Shown: positions 9,051 to 17,761 of the stretch, in pieces | Layout of the letters: each line of letters opens with the position of its first letter | Numbering within the stretch: position 1 is the stretch's first letter | Assembly (NCBI GenBank): GCA_910576335.1 | Contig: CAJTIU010000013.1 | Span: 1 to 64,000 of the forward strand | Direction: 5' to 3' | Length of the DNA: 64,000 nt | DNA from: Lachnospiraceae bacterium | Lineage (GTDB): Bacteria; Bacillota; Clostridia; Lachnospirales; Lachnospiraceae | Position numbers and translations under genes: made by a program | The notes under the pieces: model-generated | The model's database searches: none | Told to the model about the DNA's origin: nothing | Seen by the model: only the letters and a program-made list of their open reading frames with translations

Positions 9051-9248
9051 GCACCGGATATGCTGGAAATAGTCATGAGGGAAAAAGAAGGAAAACGTTA
9101 TATGTTTGTATTGAACTTCCGGGCTCACGATGTGGAATTTACACTGAGAAAGAAAGCGAGATCCATGTACACGGGAGAAGGAGCAGAAGAGCAACAGAAA
9201 CTCTCGGCATTTGGAACTGCAGTTTTTGAAGTAATAGATAATTTTTAA
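9051..9248 (+). pseudogene. C-terminal remnant of a GH42-type beta-galactosidase
   Basis: The frame encodes about 65 residues with MREKEGKRYMFVLNFRAHDV, then a MYTGEG segment and AFGTAVFEV, which is the small C-terminal beta-sandwich domain of GH42 beta-galactosidases. The rest of the enzyme is absent: upstream of about 9050 the DNA belongs to the integrase fragment on the opposite strand. There is no ribosome binding site suited to a stand-alone gene. The best reading is a gene whose body was lost when the integrase-bearing element arrived or was deleted. Confidence 0.7.
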
Positions 9249-9350
9249 CCGAGGTTGCTGAAAATATTAATTGTATATTTTGCCTGTTGAAAAATGGACG
9301 GTATTTTCGTATACTTATATCAGATGAATACTGGAGCTGGGTCGGACATT

Positions 9351-9381
9351 GAGGGACTGCTTGAAAAGCAGTCTCTTTTTT
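9351..9381 (+). terminator. Rho-independent terminator
   Basis: GGACTGCTT and AGCAGTC(T)C form a stem around GAAA followed by seven T. It sits about 100 bases after the GH42 remnant and could be the old terminator of that gene. Confidence 0.65.
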
Positions 9382-9501
9382 AGTATAATGAAAAACAGGT
9401 TTATTTGATATGACTTTCAGCATCTGTTGCCTCGCTGAAAGCAGTTTTTAAATAGGCTTGTGACGCACGGTTGACATAAAGCAATTTTCAAACACGCTCT
9501 A

Positions 9502-9661
9502 AGGAACTGTATAAAAATAATTTATACATCTTGACTTGCCTGCTTCTCCGACTGCACAGGTCAAAAAGCCGCGATGCAGCCCGCTGCGCCTGCGTTTTTT
9601 GACCTGTATACTCGAAGAAATATCCATCGCAATTTGTACAAGTTATTTTTATACAGTTCCT
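9502..9661. repeat. 160-bp MITE-like palindromic element with 22-bp terminal inverted repeats
   Basis: The left end (AGGAACTGTATAAAAATAA at 9502-9520) is repeated in reverse complement at the right end (9643-9661) with a few mismatches further in. Inside, a second inverted repeat pairs CAGGTCAAAAA at about 9560-9570 with TTTTTTGACCTG at about 9595-9606, and the centre is GC-rich. The whole element could fold into one long hairpin. It has no coding capacity. The structure is that of a non-autonomous miniature repeat. Confidence 0.75.
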
Positions 9662-9727
9662 AAACGGGAATATAAATAGGAATATAAATAGGAATATTTA
9701 CCAAAATGCAGACAGGCGGGATTTGTC

Positions 9728-12562
9728 ATGGGTTTATTTCAGTGGATTTTAAAAAGACATAGGACAGGACGCATCCTTTCTTCATTTAAAGCAGTGAAGG
9801 AACGTCCGGCTGAGTGTGTGCAGCTTTTTGGGGTGAAGGCATTCCTGGACCAGCTGTTAAGCTCAGAGGACTATATTGCAAGGAGCAGCTATGAAAAATC
9901 ACTGCAGGCATATGGAAGAATCATTGAATATTTCAAGGTTCTGACGGACAGTGAATCCATTGCATCTTACTGCAGAAGAAATGGCATCGCAGCCTCGGAT
10001 GTCTCAGAAACAATTGAAAGGTACAACCATATAGCCGGGTTAGTTGAGGAGCACAATGAACGCTATATAAAAGAAACTCTTCAAAAGGACAAGAAATACC
10101 TGGATCATATACTGGAAGGTGTGGATCCAGGCATTCTTTTGGATGAGGAGCAGCGGAGGGTGGTTCTGACGGATGAGGATTACTGCCTTGTGATTGCCGG
10201 AGCCGGTGCAGGCAAGACAACAACAGTGGCGGCCAAGGTTCGGTATCTGGTGGAAAGAAAGGCGGTAGATCCAGAGCAGATTCTTGTCATTTCATTTACC
10301 AATAAGGCAGTAAAGGAGCTCCGGGACAAGATCAACAGGGACCTGGATATTCCGTGCCCCATTGCCACATTCCATTCCACCGGAAATGCAATTCTGAACA
10401 AATACACACCGGAAAAGCTTAATATTATTGATTCATCAAAGCTGTATTTTCTCCTTCAGGATTACTTTAAAACGAATATTCTGAAAAATGAAAGCCTGGT
10501 GAATAATCTGATTTTATTCTTTGCCTCATATTTTGATGCACCTTATAAAGGAGATGACCTGAACCAGTTTTTTAATAAGGTTGCCCAAGCAAATTTTTCC
10601 ACCCTGCGCAGTGATTTAAATGAATTCCAACGGCAGATTATGGATAGCAGATCAAAGAAAATGGTGACAATCCAGAATGAGATCCTGCGGTCTTTCCAGG
10701 AGGTAGAGATTGCTAATTTCCTTTATCTGAATGGGATAGATTATGAATATGAGCCAGTCTACCAGTATCATATTCTCCTTTCCAGAAAGCCGTATACACC
10801 AGATTTTATCATAAAGCAGGATGTCAGGAGGGCATATCTTGAACATTTCGGGATCACGGAGGATGGCAGGAACAGCCGGTATACCCCGGATGAATTAAAT
10901 AAGTATAAGAAGGCGGTAAATAACAAGGTGCTTCTTCACAGGAGTCACGGGACGGATCTGATCTATACATTTTCCGCCTATAAGGATAAGAGAAGCCTGA
11001 CAGAACATCTTAAAGAGGCGCTGATCCGGCACGGATTCGAGCTCAGGCCCCGTTCGAATCAGGAGATTATGGAAAAGCTTGTGGCATCTGAGGAGAACCG
11101 GTATATTAAAAAGCTTCTCACACTGATCTGCCGTTTTATTGTTAATTTTAAAACAAACGGATATAAAGCAGAAACCTTTAGCCGTATGTACCATACAACG
11201 AAAAATGAGCGTACAAGGCTGTTCCTTAATATCTGCAATGACTGCTATCTGGAATATGAGCGTTTTCTGAAGGAAAACCATGCAGTTGATTTTGAGGATA
11301 TGATTAATGAGTCGGCACAGATCCTGCGGGAAGCGGAGGCCAGGAGGCAGAAGCTGCCCTTCCGGTACATTATTGTGGATGAGTATCAGGATATTTCCAG
11401 ACAGAGGTTTGACCTGGTGCAGGCCATGCATGAGGTGACAGACGCCAGAATTGTTGCGGTAGGTGATGACTGGCAGTCAATCTATGCATTCAGTGGCTCA
11501 GACATTACATTGTTTACAAAATTTGCAGAGAAGATGGGGTATGCGAAGCTTCTGAAGATTACACAGACCTATCGCAATTCTCAGGAAGTTATAGATATTG
11601 CAGGTAATTTTATTCAGAAAAATGCGTCTCAGATTACCAAGGCCTTAAAGTCTCCGAAGAATATAGAGGATCCAGTTATCATCTATACCTATGACAGTAC
11701 ACGTAAGGCACCTGGCGGAGATAGCCGCAGCGGAGTGAATTATGCCGTTGCCCACGCAATTGAAACCGCACTGGGCCAGATTGTGGAATATAACAAAAAG
11801 GAGGGAAAGAGTGGGAATTCTTCCATCCTGCTGTTAGGGCGTTTCGGTTTTGACGGGGAGCGCCTGTCGCGTTCCGGGCTGTTTGTGTATAAGACCCGCG
11901 GCGGGAAGCTGAAATCCTTTAAGTACCCGGAATTAGATATTACATTTATGACAGCTCATGCGTCCAAAGGGCTTGGCTATGATAATGTCATTGTTGTGAA
12001 TGGGCGTAATGAGACCTATGGATTTCCTTCCAAGATTGAGGATGACCCTGTACTGGCGCTGGTGATTAAAGGTGACAGTTCCATTGATTATGCAGAAGAG
12101 AGAAGACTATTTTATGTAGCAATGACGCGGACAAAGAACAGAGTGTATTTTATTGCACCGGAGCAGAACCCTTCTGAATTTTTACTGGAAATAAAGCGTG
12201 ATTATAAGAATATTGTGCTGAAGGGGAACTGGAATGAGGAGGTGGAGAATCATTATCTGGGGAAGAAAAGATGCCCGGTCTGTGGATATCCCATGCAGTT
12301 CCGTTATAAAAATGCATACGGGCTGCGTCTGTATCTCTGCACAAACGACCCTGAGCTGTGCGGCTTTATGACTAACGAGTATGCCGGGGGAAGGCTCTCG
12401 ATCATGAAGTGTGACCAGTGCCGGGACGGGTATCTGATTGTGCGGAAGGGAAGGAATGATCAATATTTTCTTGGATGTACCAATTACAAAAGGGATGGAA
12501 CCGGCTGTAACAATGCAATATCCAGGGCAAAATATGAGGCGATGATGAAGCAGCAGCTATAG
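9728..12562 (+). CDS. UvrD/Rep-like superfamily 1 DNA helicase with C-terminal zinc ribbons (HelD/helicase IV-like)
   Basis: 944 residues. Walker A is GAGAGKTTT at about residues 158-166. Motif II is DEYQD at about 551-555. GDDWQSIYAFSGSD and TAHASKGLGYDNV (motifs III and V) and FYVAMTRTKNRVY (motif VI) follow. Between motifs Ia and II there is a long insertion, and an EYEPVYQYH...YTPDF segment around residue 340-360 resembles the nuclease-like insert seen in helicase IV-type proteins. The last 110 residues carry two cysteine clusters (CPVCGYPM...C...C and CDQCRDGY...C...C) similar to topoisomerase-type zinc ribbons. The likely role is ATP-driven DNA unwinding in repair or recombination. It stands alone, with a weak ribosome binding site. 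Confidence 0.92.
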   Translation: MGLFQWILKRHRTGRILSSFKAVKERPAECVQLFGVKAFLDQLLSSEDYIARSSYEKSLQAYGRIIEYFKVLTDSESIASYCRRNGIAASDVSETIERYNHIAGLVEEHNERYIKETLQKDKKYLDHILEGVDPGILLDEEQRRVVLTDEDYCLVIAGAGAGKTTTVAAKVRYLVERKAVDPEQILVISFTNKAVKELRDKINRDLDIPCPIATFHSTGNAILNKYTPEKLNIIDSSKLYFLLQDYFKTNILKNESLVNNLILFFASYFDAPYKGDDLNQFFNKVAQANFSTLRSDLNEFQRQIMDSRSKKMVTIQNEILRSFQEVEIANFLYLNGIDYEYEPVYQYHILLSRKPYTPDFIIKQDVRRAYLEHFGITEDGRNSRYTPDELNKYKKAVNNKVLLHRSHGTDLIYTFSAYKDKRSLTEHLKEALIRHGFELRPRSNQEIMEKLVASEENRYIKKLLTLICRFIVNFKTNGYKAETFSRMYHTTKNERTRLFLNICNDCYLEYERFLKENHAVDFEDMINESAQILREAEARRQKLPFRYIIVDEYQDISRQRFDLVQAMHEVTDARIVAVGDDWQSIYAFSGSDITLFTKFAEKMGYAKLLKITQTYRNSQEVIDIAGNFIQKNASQITKALKSPKNIEDPVIIYTYDSTRKAPGGDSRSGVNYAVAHAIETALGQIVEYNKKEGKSGNSSILLLGRFGFDGERLSRSGLFVYKTRGGKLKSFKYPELDITFMTAHASKGLGYDNVIVVNGRNETYGFPSKIEDDPVLALVIKGDSSIDYAEERRLFYVAMTRTKNRVYFIAPEQNPSEFLLEIKRDYKNIVLKGNWNEEVENHYLGKKRCPVCGYPMQFRYKNAYGLRLYLCTNDPELCGFMTNEYAGGRLSIMKCDQCRDGYLIVRKGRNDQYFLGCTNYKRDGTGCNNAISRAKYEAMMKQQL

Positions 12563-12635
12563 CAGAATAGCGGCTGTACTAAATAATTTTTCTGCAGTTC
12601 TCAAGGAACTACAGAGATAAGAAGGAGAGGTTTTT

Positions 12636-13496
12636 ATGAAGAAAAAATTAAATTTAAGAGAGAGTGTGATTTTGGTCGTGGGTATGTTTATTGTTGCAGT
12701 GGCGGTCTATTATATGATGATGCCAGGCGGGTTTGTGCTGGGGAGCCTTTCAGGCCTGGTAATCGTACTGGTTAATTTTATTCCGCTGCCTGTATCAGTG
12801 CTGACATTTATTATCAATGGAATTCTTTTGGTTATAGGATTCCTGCTCATTGGAAAAGAGTTTGGGGGAAAGACAATCGTTGCATCCATCCTGCTTCCGG
12901 TATACCTTGCTATATTTGAAAAGGTCACTCCGGATGTCACCTCGCTGACCGGGGATGTTCTGACGGACATGCTCTGCTATATGCTGACCATCTGCTTCGG
13001 GCAGGCGCTTCTGTTCGGCATTAACGCATCCTCGGGAGGGCTGGACATTGTGGCTAAGCTTTTGAACAAATATTTCTATATGGAACTTGGGAAAGCAGTT
13101 ATGATTGCCGGATTTGTAACTGCGGCAACATCGATTCTCGTATATGACAGAAAAACTCTTGTGGTCAGCATTCTGGGAACATACCTGAGCGGTCTTGTGC
13201 TGGATCATTTTATTGACGGATTCCATACAAGAAAGAGGGTCTGCATCATCACCGCCGACTATCAGGCTGTCCAGGACTATATTGTAAAGGAACTGCACAG
13301 AGGCGTGACGCTTTATTCAGCATACGGCGGTCTGAACCATGAAAAAAAGACAGAGGTCGTGACGATTCTTGAAAAAAATGAATATGGAAAACTGCTGACC
13401 TACATTCATGAAAATGATCCGTCTGCATTTCTTACGGTATCCACGGTCGGCGAGGTAATCGGAGAATGGAACAGAAACCGCAGGAAGCTTATATAA
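12636..13496 (+). CDS. YitT family integral membrane protein (DUF161 plus DUF2179)
   Basis: 286 residues. Five or six hydrophobic segments fill residues 12-195, containing the repeated glycine-rich pattern of the family (FGINASSGGLDIVAKLL, then FIDGFHTRK). A soluble C-terminal domain with VKELHRGVTLYSAYGG and ENDPSAFLTVSTVGEVIGEW is the DUF2179 ligand-binding-like domain. GAAGGAGAGG precedes the ATG with correct spacing. YitT-type proteins are common multi-copy membrane proteins of Firmicutes whose substrate is not known to me. It is followed by a palindromic terminator-like repeat. Confidence 0.88.
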   Translation: MKKKLNLRESVILVVGMFIVAVAVYYMMMPGGFVLGSLSGLVIVLVNFIPLPVSVLTFIINGILLVIGFLLIGKEFGGKTIVASILLPVYLAIFEKVTPDVTSLTGDVLTDMLCYMLTICFGQALLFGINASSGGLDIVAKLLNKYFYMELGKAVMIAGFVTAATSILVYDRKTLVVSILGTYLSGLVLDHFIDGFHTRKRVCIITADYQAVQDYIVKELHRGVTLYSAYGGLNHEKKTEVVTILEKNEYGKLLTYIHENDPSAFLTVSTVGEVIGEWNRNRRKLI

Positions 13497-13500
13497 GTTT

Positions 13501-13553
13501 GGGGACGGGGCAATTTTAAAATTGCCCCGTCCCAGATTAAAAATGACCTGTCC
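13501..13553. repeat. Palindromic repeat, GGGACGGGG family, copy 1
   Basis: GGGGACGGGGCAATTTT is followed by its complement AAAATTGCCCCGTCCC, and then a degenerate half copy ending CCTGTCCCC. It sits directly after the YitT gene and would form a strong hairpin in either strand, so it can serve as a bidirectional terminator. Confidence 0.8.
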
Positions 13554-13686
13554 CCAATTGAGCTGGAAGATTTTTGTTGAATGGACAGCTGAAAATTGTT
13601 ATACTGTGAAGGCAAAGGTATTTTTGGAATGGAATATTAGAAGTAAGATATCGGAAGAGACTTAAAAGTAAGAAAGGGACGATAAG

Positions 13687-15240
13687 ATGGTTACGATTCA
13701 GGAATACAGAGGACATATTAGAAACTGGCGGGCGCTCTGCGCAGAGCTTGGGATCTCGGATTCGCTTCCAAGGGAAGAGCGGGAGAGTGAGATTTTAAGG
13801 AAGGGATATGAGACGTGGGGGCAGGATATGGCGGAGCATATGCATGGTATGTTTGCATTTGCCCTGTGGGATGAAGAGGAGGAGACGCTGTTCTGTTTAA
13901 GAGACCAGTTTGGAACAAAGCCTTTTTACTATTATATAACTGCAGACGGGAGGCTCCTTTATGGAACGACGATTCGCCGGATTATGGAGCAGCCGGGATT
14001 TGTGAAGGAATTGAATGAGGAGATGCTGCAGATTTACTTAAGCCTTACCTATGTGGCAGGTGAGGAAACATTTTTCAAAGGGGTGAAGAAGCTTCTGCCT
14101 GGGCGTTGTCTGATCTGGAAGGATGGGAAAGCACAGATCAGGCGGTACTGGAAACCGGAGTTTCACCCGGATGACAGCAGGTCACTGGAGGACTGGGCAG
14201 ACGAGATCCATACAACGCTGGAGCAGATTATGCCTGAGGTAAAGGAACCAGGGGAGGGGGCTGAGTCTTTTCTTTCAGGAGGCGTGGATTCCTCCTATGT
14301 GCTGGCGATGTCAGATATACAGATGACGGATTCCTGTGGGTATGACGAGGAGCGTTTTGATGAGTCGGGGCTTGCAGCAGAGACAGCAAGGCTTTTGGGA
14401 CGCGGGAACAACAGATGCCGAATTACACCAGAGGAGTATTTTGAGATTGTTCCTTATGTCATGTATAATATGGAACAGCCTCTGGGGGATGCGTCTGCCA
14501 TAGCATTTGCCATAGCATGTAAGGCTGCGGCAGAGCATACGAAGATCTGTTACTCCGGGGAGGGGTCAGATGAGTTTTTCGGCGGGTACAATATGTACCG
14601 CAATGCAGAGCGATATGGGGATAATCTTAAGACTTTCTATGTAGGAAATACAAATATTATGAAGGAAGATGAGAAAAAGAGGATCCTTAAGAACTATTCC
14701 GAAGACCTTCTTCCGATTCACCTGGTGAAGGAGATTTACGAGGAGACAGAGGGGCTTGATCCTCTTACAAAGATGTCTGATGTAGATATCCAGATCTGGC
14801 TGGAGGGTGACATCTATCTGAACGTGGACAAGATGAGCACAGCGGCAGGGCTGGAAATCCGCATGCCTCTTACGGACAGGAGAATTTTCGACATTGCATC
14901 AAGGATACCTTCAAAATATAAGGTAAACGAGGAACAGAACAAGGTAGCTTTCCGTACAGCGGCGGCGAAGGTATTGCCGGAAGAGATTGCATTCCGCAAA
15001 AAACTGGGCTTTATCGTGCCAATTCGTATATGGATGGCAGACGACCGTTATAATCAGGACGTGCGGGAAAAGTTCCAAAGTGATATGGCGGCAAAATTCT
15101 TCCATATAGACGAGATCAATGCTATTTTTGATGATTATGTAGGAGGAAATTCAGATAACTGGAGAAAGGTCTGGACAATCTACACCTTCTTAGTGTGGTA
15201 TGAGGAATATTTTGTTAAATTTGGGACGGGGCATTTTTAA
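13687..15240 (+). CDS. Asparagine synthase-related protein lacking the glutaminase active site
   Basis: 517 residues. The C-terminal two thirds form a complete asparagine-synthase domain: PP-loop SGGVDSS at about residue 199-205, YSGEGSDEFFGGYN near 290, and RMPLTDRRIFD near 395. The N-terminal domain resembles class II glutamine amidotransferases only from the region after the usual NGEIYN motif; about 60-70 residues are missing, including the catalytic Cys2. The upstream frame has a stop, so this is not a wrong start choice. The enzyme must therefore use ammonia or a partner, or act on another substrate. It converges with an ABC ATPase gene, and its last five residues (GTGHF) are encoded by a palindromic repeat. 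Confidence 0.88.
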   Translation: MVTIQEYRGHIRNWRALCAELGISDSLPREERESEILRKGYETWGQDMAEHMHGMFAFALWDEEEETLFCLRDQFGTKPFYYYITADGRLLYGTTIRRIMEQPGFVKELNEEMLQIYLSLTYVAGEETFFKGVKKLLPGRCLIWKDGKAQIRRYWKPEFHPDDSRSLEDWADEIHTTLEQIMPEVKEPGEGAESFLSGGVDSSYVLAMSDIQMTDSCGYDEERFDESGLAAETARLLGRGNNRCRITPEEYFEIVPYVMYNMEQPLGDASAIAFAIACKAAAEHTKICYSGEGSDEFFGGYNMYRNAERYGDNLKTFYVGNTNIMKEDEKKRILKNYSEDLLPIHLVKEIYEETEGLDPLTKMSDVDIQIWLEGDIYLNVDKMSTAAGLEIRMPLTDRRIFDIASRIPSKYKVNEEQNKVAFRTAAAKVLPEEIAFRKKLGFIVPIRIWMADDRYNQDVREKFQSDMAAKFFHIDEINAIFDDYVGGNSDNWRKVWTIYTFLVWYEEYFVKFGTGHF

Positions 15241-15254
15241 AAATGCCCCGTCCC
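15223..15254. repeat. Palindromic repeat, GGGACGGGG family, copy 2, overlapping two convergent genes
   Basis: GGGACGGGGCATTTTT followed by AAAAATGCCCCGTCCC is a perfect 32-base palindrome. It contains the stop codons of both the asparagine synthase-like gene (+) and the ABC ATPase gene (-), and it encodes GTGHF-stop at the end of each. It probably also terminates both transcripts. Confidence 0.9.
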
Positions 15255-16031
15255 CATATAGCCTTTGAGGAACTGCCGGGTTCTTTCTTCAGCAGGGTGT
15301 CCGAAGATCTGGGATGGCGCTCCCTGTTCTACGATCACTCCGTCGTCCATGAAGATGATGTGATTTGCTACGTCTCTGGCGAATGCCATCTCGTGAGTTA
15401 CGATTACCATAGTGGTGTTTCCATCGGCAAGGTTGCGGATTACCCGGAGCACTTCCCCTGTAAGTTCTGGGTCGAGAGCGGATGTGGGCTCATCGAAGCA
15501 GAGGATGTCGGGCTTTAGTGCAAGGGCGCGTGCGATGGCAACGCGCTGGCATTGGCCGCCGGAGAGCTGATGCGGGTAGTTGTCCATCCGGTTTTCAAGA
15601 CCCATCTGTGCGAGAAGAGCCTCTGCCTGTGCGCGGATTTCTTCGTGGATGTCCTTCTTTTTTGCCTTATAATCGGGGCGTTCCTTTGCGAGCAGCTCTG
15701 TCGCAAGCATGGTATTTTCCAGTGCCGTATACTGTGGAAACAGATGGAAGGACTGGAATACAAGACCGAAATGAAGCCTTTTTTTACGGATGGCTGATTC
15801 GATTCTTGTTGACGGATCATTTGCGTCAAAGAGGGTTTCGCTGTTTACACGGATGATGCCCTGGTCAGGTGTTTCCAAAAAGTTCAGACACCGCAGAAGC
15901 GTTGTCTTTCCGCTTCCAGAGGAGCCGATAATGGAAACTGCCTGTCCTTTTTCCAGTGAAAAGGTGATATCCTTTAATACTTCTGTCTGATGAAAGGATT
16001 TGCATATGTGTTCGACTTCTAAGATTGGCAT
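15237..16031 (-). CDS. Polar amino-acid ABC transporter ATP-binding protein
   Basis: 264 residues. Walker A GSSGSGKTT near residue 36, Q-loop FQSFHLFPQYT near 92, signature LSGGQCQRVAIARAL near 155, and Walker B CFDEPTSALDPE near 175, followed by the switch His (VTHEMAFA). This is the GlnQ/HisP type that energises uptake of polar amino acids. ATG 16031 is chosen over an in-frame ATG at 16037 because the ribosome binding site is a run of nine G (complement of 16039-16047) that ends one base before the 16037 ATG but seven bases before 16031. It is the last gene of a minus-strand operon after the lipoprotein and permease, and ends in the palindromic repeat. Confidence 0.92.
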   Translation of the reverse strand: MPILEVEHICKSFHQTEVLKDITFSLEKGQAVSIIGSSGSGKTTLLRCLNFLETPDQGIIRVNSETLFDANDPSTRIESAIRKKRLHFGLVFQSFHLFPQYTALENTMLATELLAKERPDYKAKKKDIHEEIRAQAEALLAQMGLENRMDNYPHQLSGGQCQRVAIARALALKPDILCFDEPTSALDPELTGEVLRVIRNLADGNTTMVIVTHEMAFARDVANHIIFMDDGVIVEQGAPSQIFGHPAEERTRQFLKGYMGTGHF

Positions 16032-16048
16032 GATCATTCCCCCCCCCT

Positions 16049-16735
16049 TTATCTAAAATAATCCAGCTTCTTTTCCAGGCGTCCAAGAAGCATTGTCAGT
16101 ATACCATTGAAAATCAAATAGTATACGGCTGTAAAGAATAATGGCCAGATCGCACCAGAAATACCGTGGGACCCTTTCATAAAGGCCTGCCCTGCCCAGA
16201 TGATTTCCTGAAGTGCGATGATACGGGCAAGGGATGTATCCTTTACGAGGGTAATGATCTCATTGGACATCGGCGGGACGATGCGCTTGATCATCTGGAG
16301 AAGCGTGATCTTAAAGAAAATCTGAGGCTTTGTCATGCCAAGCACAAGGCCGGCTTCCTCCTGGCCTATGGGTACACTTTGGATACCGCCCCGGTATATT
16401 TCAGAAAAATAGCATGCATAATTGAAGATAAATGACACGGATGCTGCTAAAAACCGTCCTGCCTCGCCGCTCCCCCAGATGGGGTTATGCAGAACAAGAC
16501 CAGGAAAATAGTAAATGATAAGGAGCTGGATCATCAGAGGGGTTCCCCGAATGATCCAGACGATCAGCTTTGTAAGATAACTGAGGGGCCGGAACCGGGA
16601 CATGGAGCCAAAGGCAATCACAAGTCCAAGCGGAAAAGAGCCAGTCAGCGTTACAAAGAAAAGCTTTAAGGTCTGCAGGAAGCCGATGTTCAGCGATTCA
16701 ACGACAATCGGCAGCTGCTCTGATATTTGTCCCAT
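16049..16735 (-). CDS. Amino-acid ABC transporter permease (HisM/GlnP type)
   Basis: 228 residues with about five membrane segments. The typical first segment LQTLKLFFVTLTGSFPLGLV, the EAA-like loop EAGLVLGMTKPQIFFKITLLQ and the VKDTSLARIIALQEI segment identify the His/Glu/Gln/Arg permease family. The start has a GAGG ribosome binding site. It lies between the lipoprotein and ATPase genes on the same strand; only one permease gene is present, so the transporter is probably a homodimer in the membrane. Confidence 0.92.
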   Translation of the reverse strand: MGQISEQLPIVVESLNIGFLQTLKLFFVTLTGSFPLGLVIAFGSMSRFRPLSYLTKLIVWIIRGTPLMIQLLIIYYFPGLVLHNPIWGSGEAGRFLAASVSFIFNYACYFSEIYRGGIQSVPIGQEEAGLVLGMTKPQIFFKITLLQMIKRIVPPMSNEIITLVKDTSLARIIALQEIIWAGQAFMKGSHGISGAIWPLFFTAVYYLIFNGILTMLLGRLEKKLDYFR

Positions 16736-16802
16736 AAATTTGTTCCTCGGATCTTTTGTCTGTTACTGTGCAACTGTTTTGTATACTCAGTATAACTATG
16801 GC

Positions 16803-17651
16803 TTACTGTTCAATAACTGCAGCCTGGACGCCGTATTTTTCGGCACATTCTGTCATACTGCCGTCACTGTAGCTTTTTGCAAAGAAATCGTTCAGCGCCG
16901 CTGCGAGATCAGAGCCTTTGCGGAAGCCGACGCCATATTCTTCGCTGTTTAAACCGCATGTATAGGTAAGATCCTTATAACCAGTGCCTTCTCCTACCAT
17001 GGCAGCAGCCATAAGTGAATCAATTACAGCGGCGTCAGAGGTTCCGGCAGCAACCTCCATCAGGGCGTCTGCCTGTGACTTTACGGCGGTGCAATTAAGG
17101 TCCAGCGCCTGAATCTCAGCCTCGCCTGCGCTTCCTGCCTCCACGGCAAAGGTAAGATCAGAAAGGCTGTCTGTGTCCTGGTACTTGTCAGCAACATCCG
17201 AAGGAACGATCACAACCTGGGCATTGTTGCAGTATGCCTTAGAGCATTCCATGGAGCTTGTTACTTCATCTGTAAGCGTCATCCCGTTCCATACACAGTC
17301 GATCGTCTTGCCGTCAAGCTCCATAATCTTATTATCCCAGTCGATCTCTACAAATTCAGCCTTGACGCCAAGGCTTTCTGCAAATGCTTTTGCCATGTCG
17401 GCATCGAATCCAATCCACTCATCACCGTCTCCCTTATAATCCATGGGCTCAAAGTCCGTGATGCCGACTACCAGTGTTCCCTTGTCCTTTACATAAGCCA
17501 TATCGCTCTCAGAAGAGGCATCGGATCCAGTGTCAGTGCCAGAAGAGCCAGAGTCAGAAGAGCCGGAACCAGAATCAGACTTCGTGCTGCCGCATGCGGT
17601 TAAAGTAAGAAGCATGCTCATCGTTAATAATAGTACAAGTAATTTTTTCAT
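16803..17651 (-). CDS. Amino-acid ABC transporter substrate-binding lipoprotein
   Basis: 282 residues. A lipoprotein signal peptide (MKKLLVLLLTMSMLLTLTAC) ends at a lipobox with Cys20, followed by a Ser/Gly/Asp-rich linker to about residue 48. The mature part is a family 3 periplasmic-binding fold: GTLVVGITDFEPMDYKG, FDADMAKAFAESLGVKAEFV, IDCVWNGMTLTDE and KGSDLAAALNDF. It delivers a polar amino acid, unknown which, to the permease and ATPase encoded downstream. The promoter is visible at 17698-17726. Confidence 0.93.
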   Translation of the reverse strand: MKKLLVLLLTMSMLLTLTACGSTKSDSGSGSSDSGSSGTDTGSDASSESDMAYVKDKGTLVVGITDFEPMDYKGDGDEWIGFDADMAKAFAESLGVKAEFVEIDWDNKIMELDGKTIDCVWNGMTLTDEVTSSMECSKAYCNNAQVVIVPSDVADKYQDTDSLSDLTFAVEAGSAGEAEIQALDLNCTAVKSQADALMEVAAGTSDAAVIDSLMAAAMVGEGTGYKDLTYTCGLNSEEYGVGFRKGSDLAAALNDFFAKSYSDGSMTECAEKYGVQAAVIEQ

Positions 17652-17697
17652 AATAAGTTCTCCTCTAAATATTCTTTTTTTTTGTCATCACGCTACT

Positions 17698-17726
17698 ATA
17701 TTATCAATTTACCATAATGAAGTCAA
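17698..17726 (-). promoter_or_regulatory. Sigma-A-type promoter of the amino-acid ABC operon
   Basis: On the minus strand TTGACT (17726-17721) and TAATAT (17703-17698) are separated by exactly 17 bases, about 46 bases upstream of the lipoprotein start. This is a near-consensus housekeeping promoter. Confidence 0.75.
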
Positions 17727-17761
17727 GCAATACTTTACAGAGTTACTTCAAAATCATGATC

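Larger units (their letters stand above)
9249..9727. other. Intergenic stretch with terminator and palindromic repeat
   Basis: 479 bases with no gene. It holds a hairpin terminator (9351-9381), the 160-bp palindromic element (9502-9661), and three short copies of an AATATAAATAGG-like motif (about 9668-9700) before the helicase gene. Confidence 0.6.
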
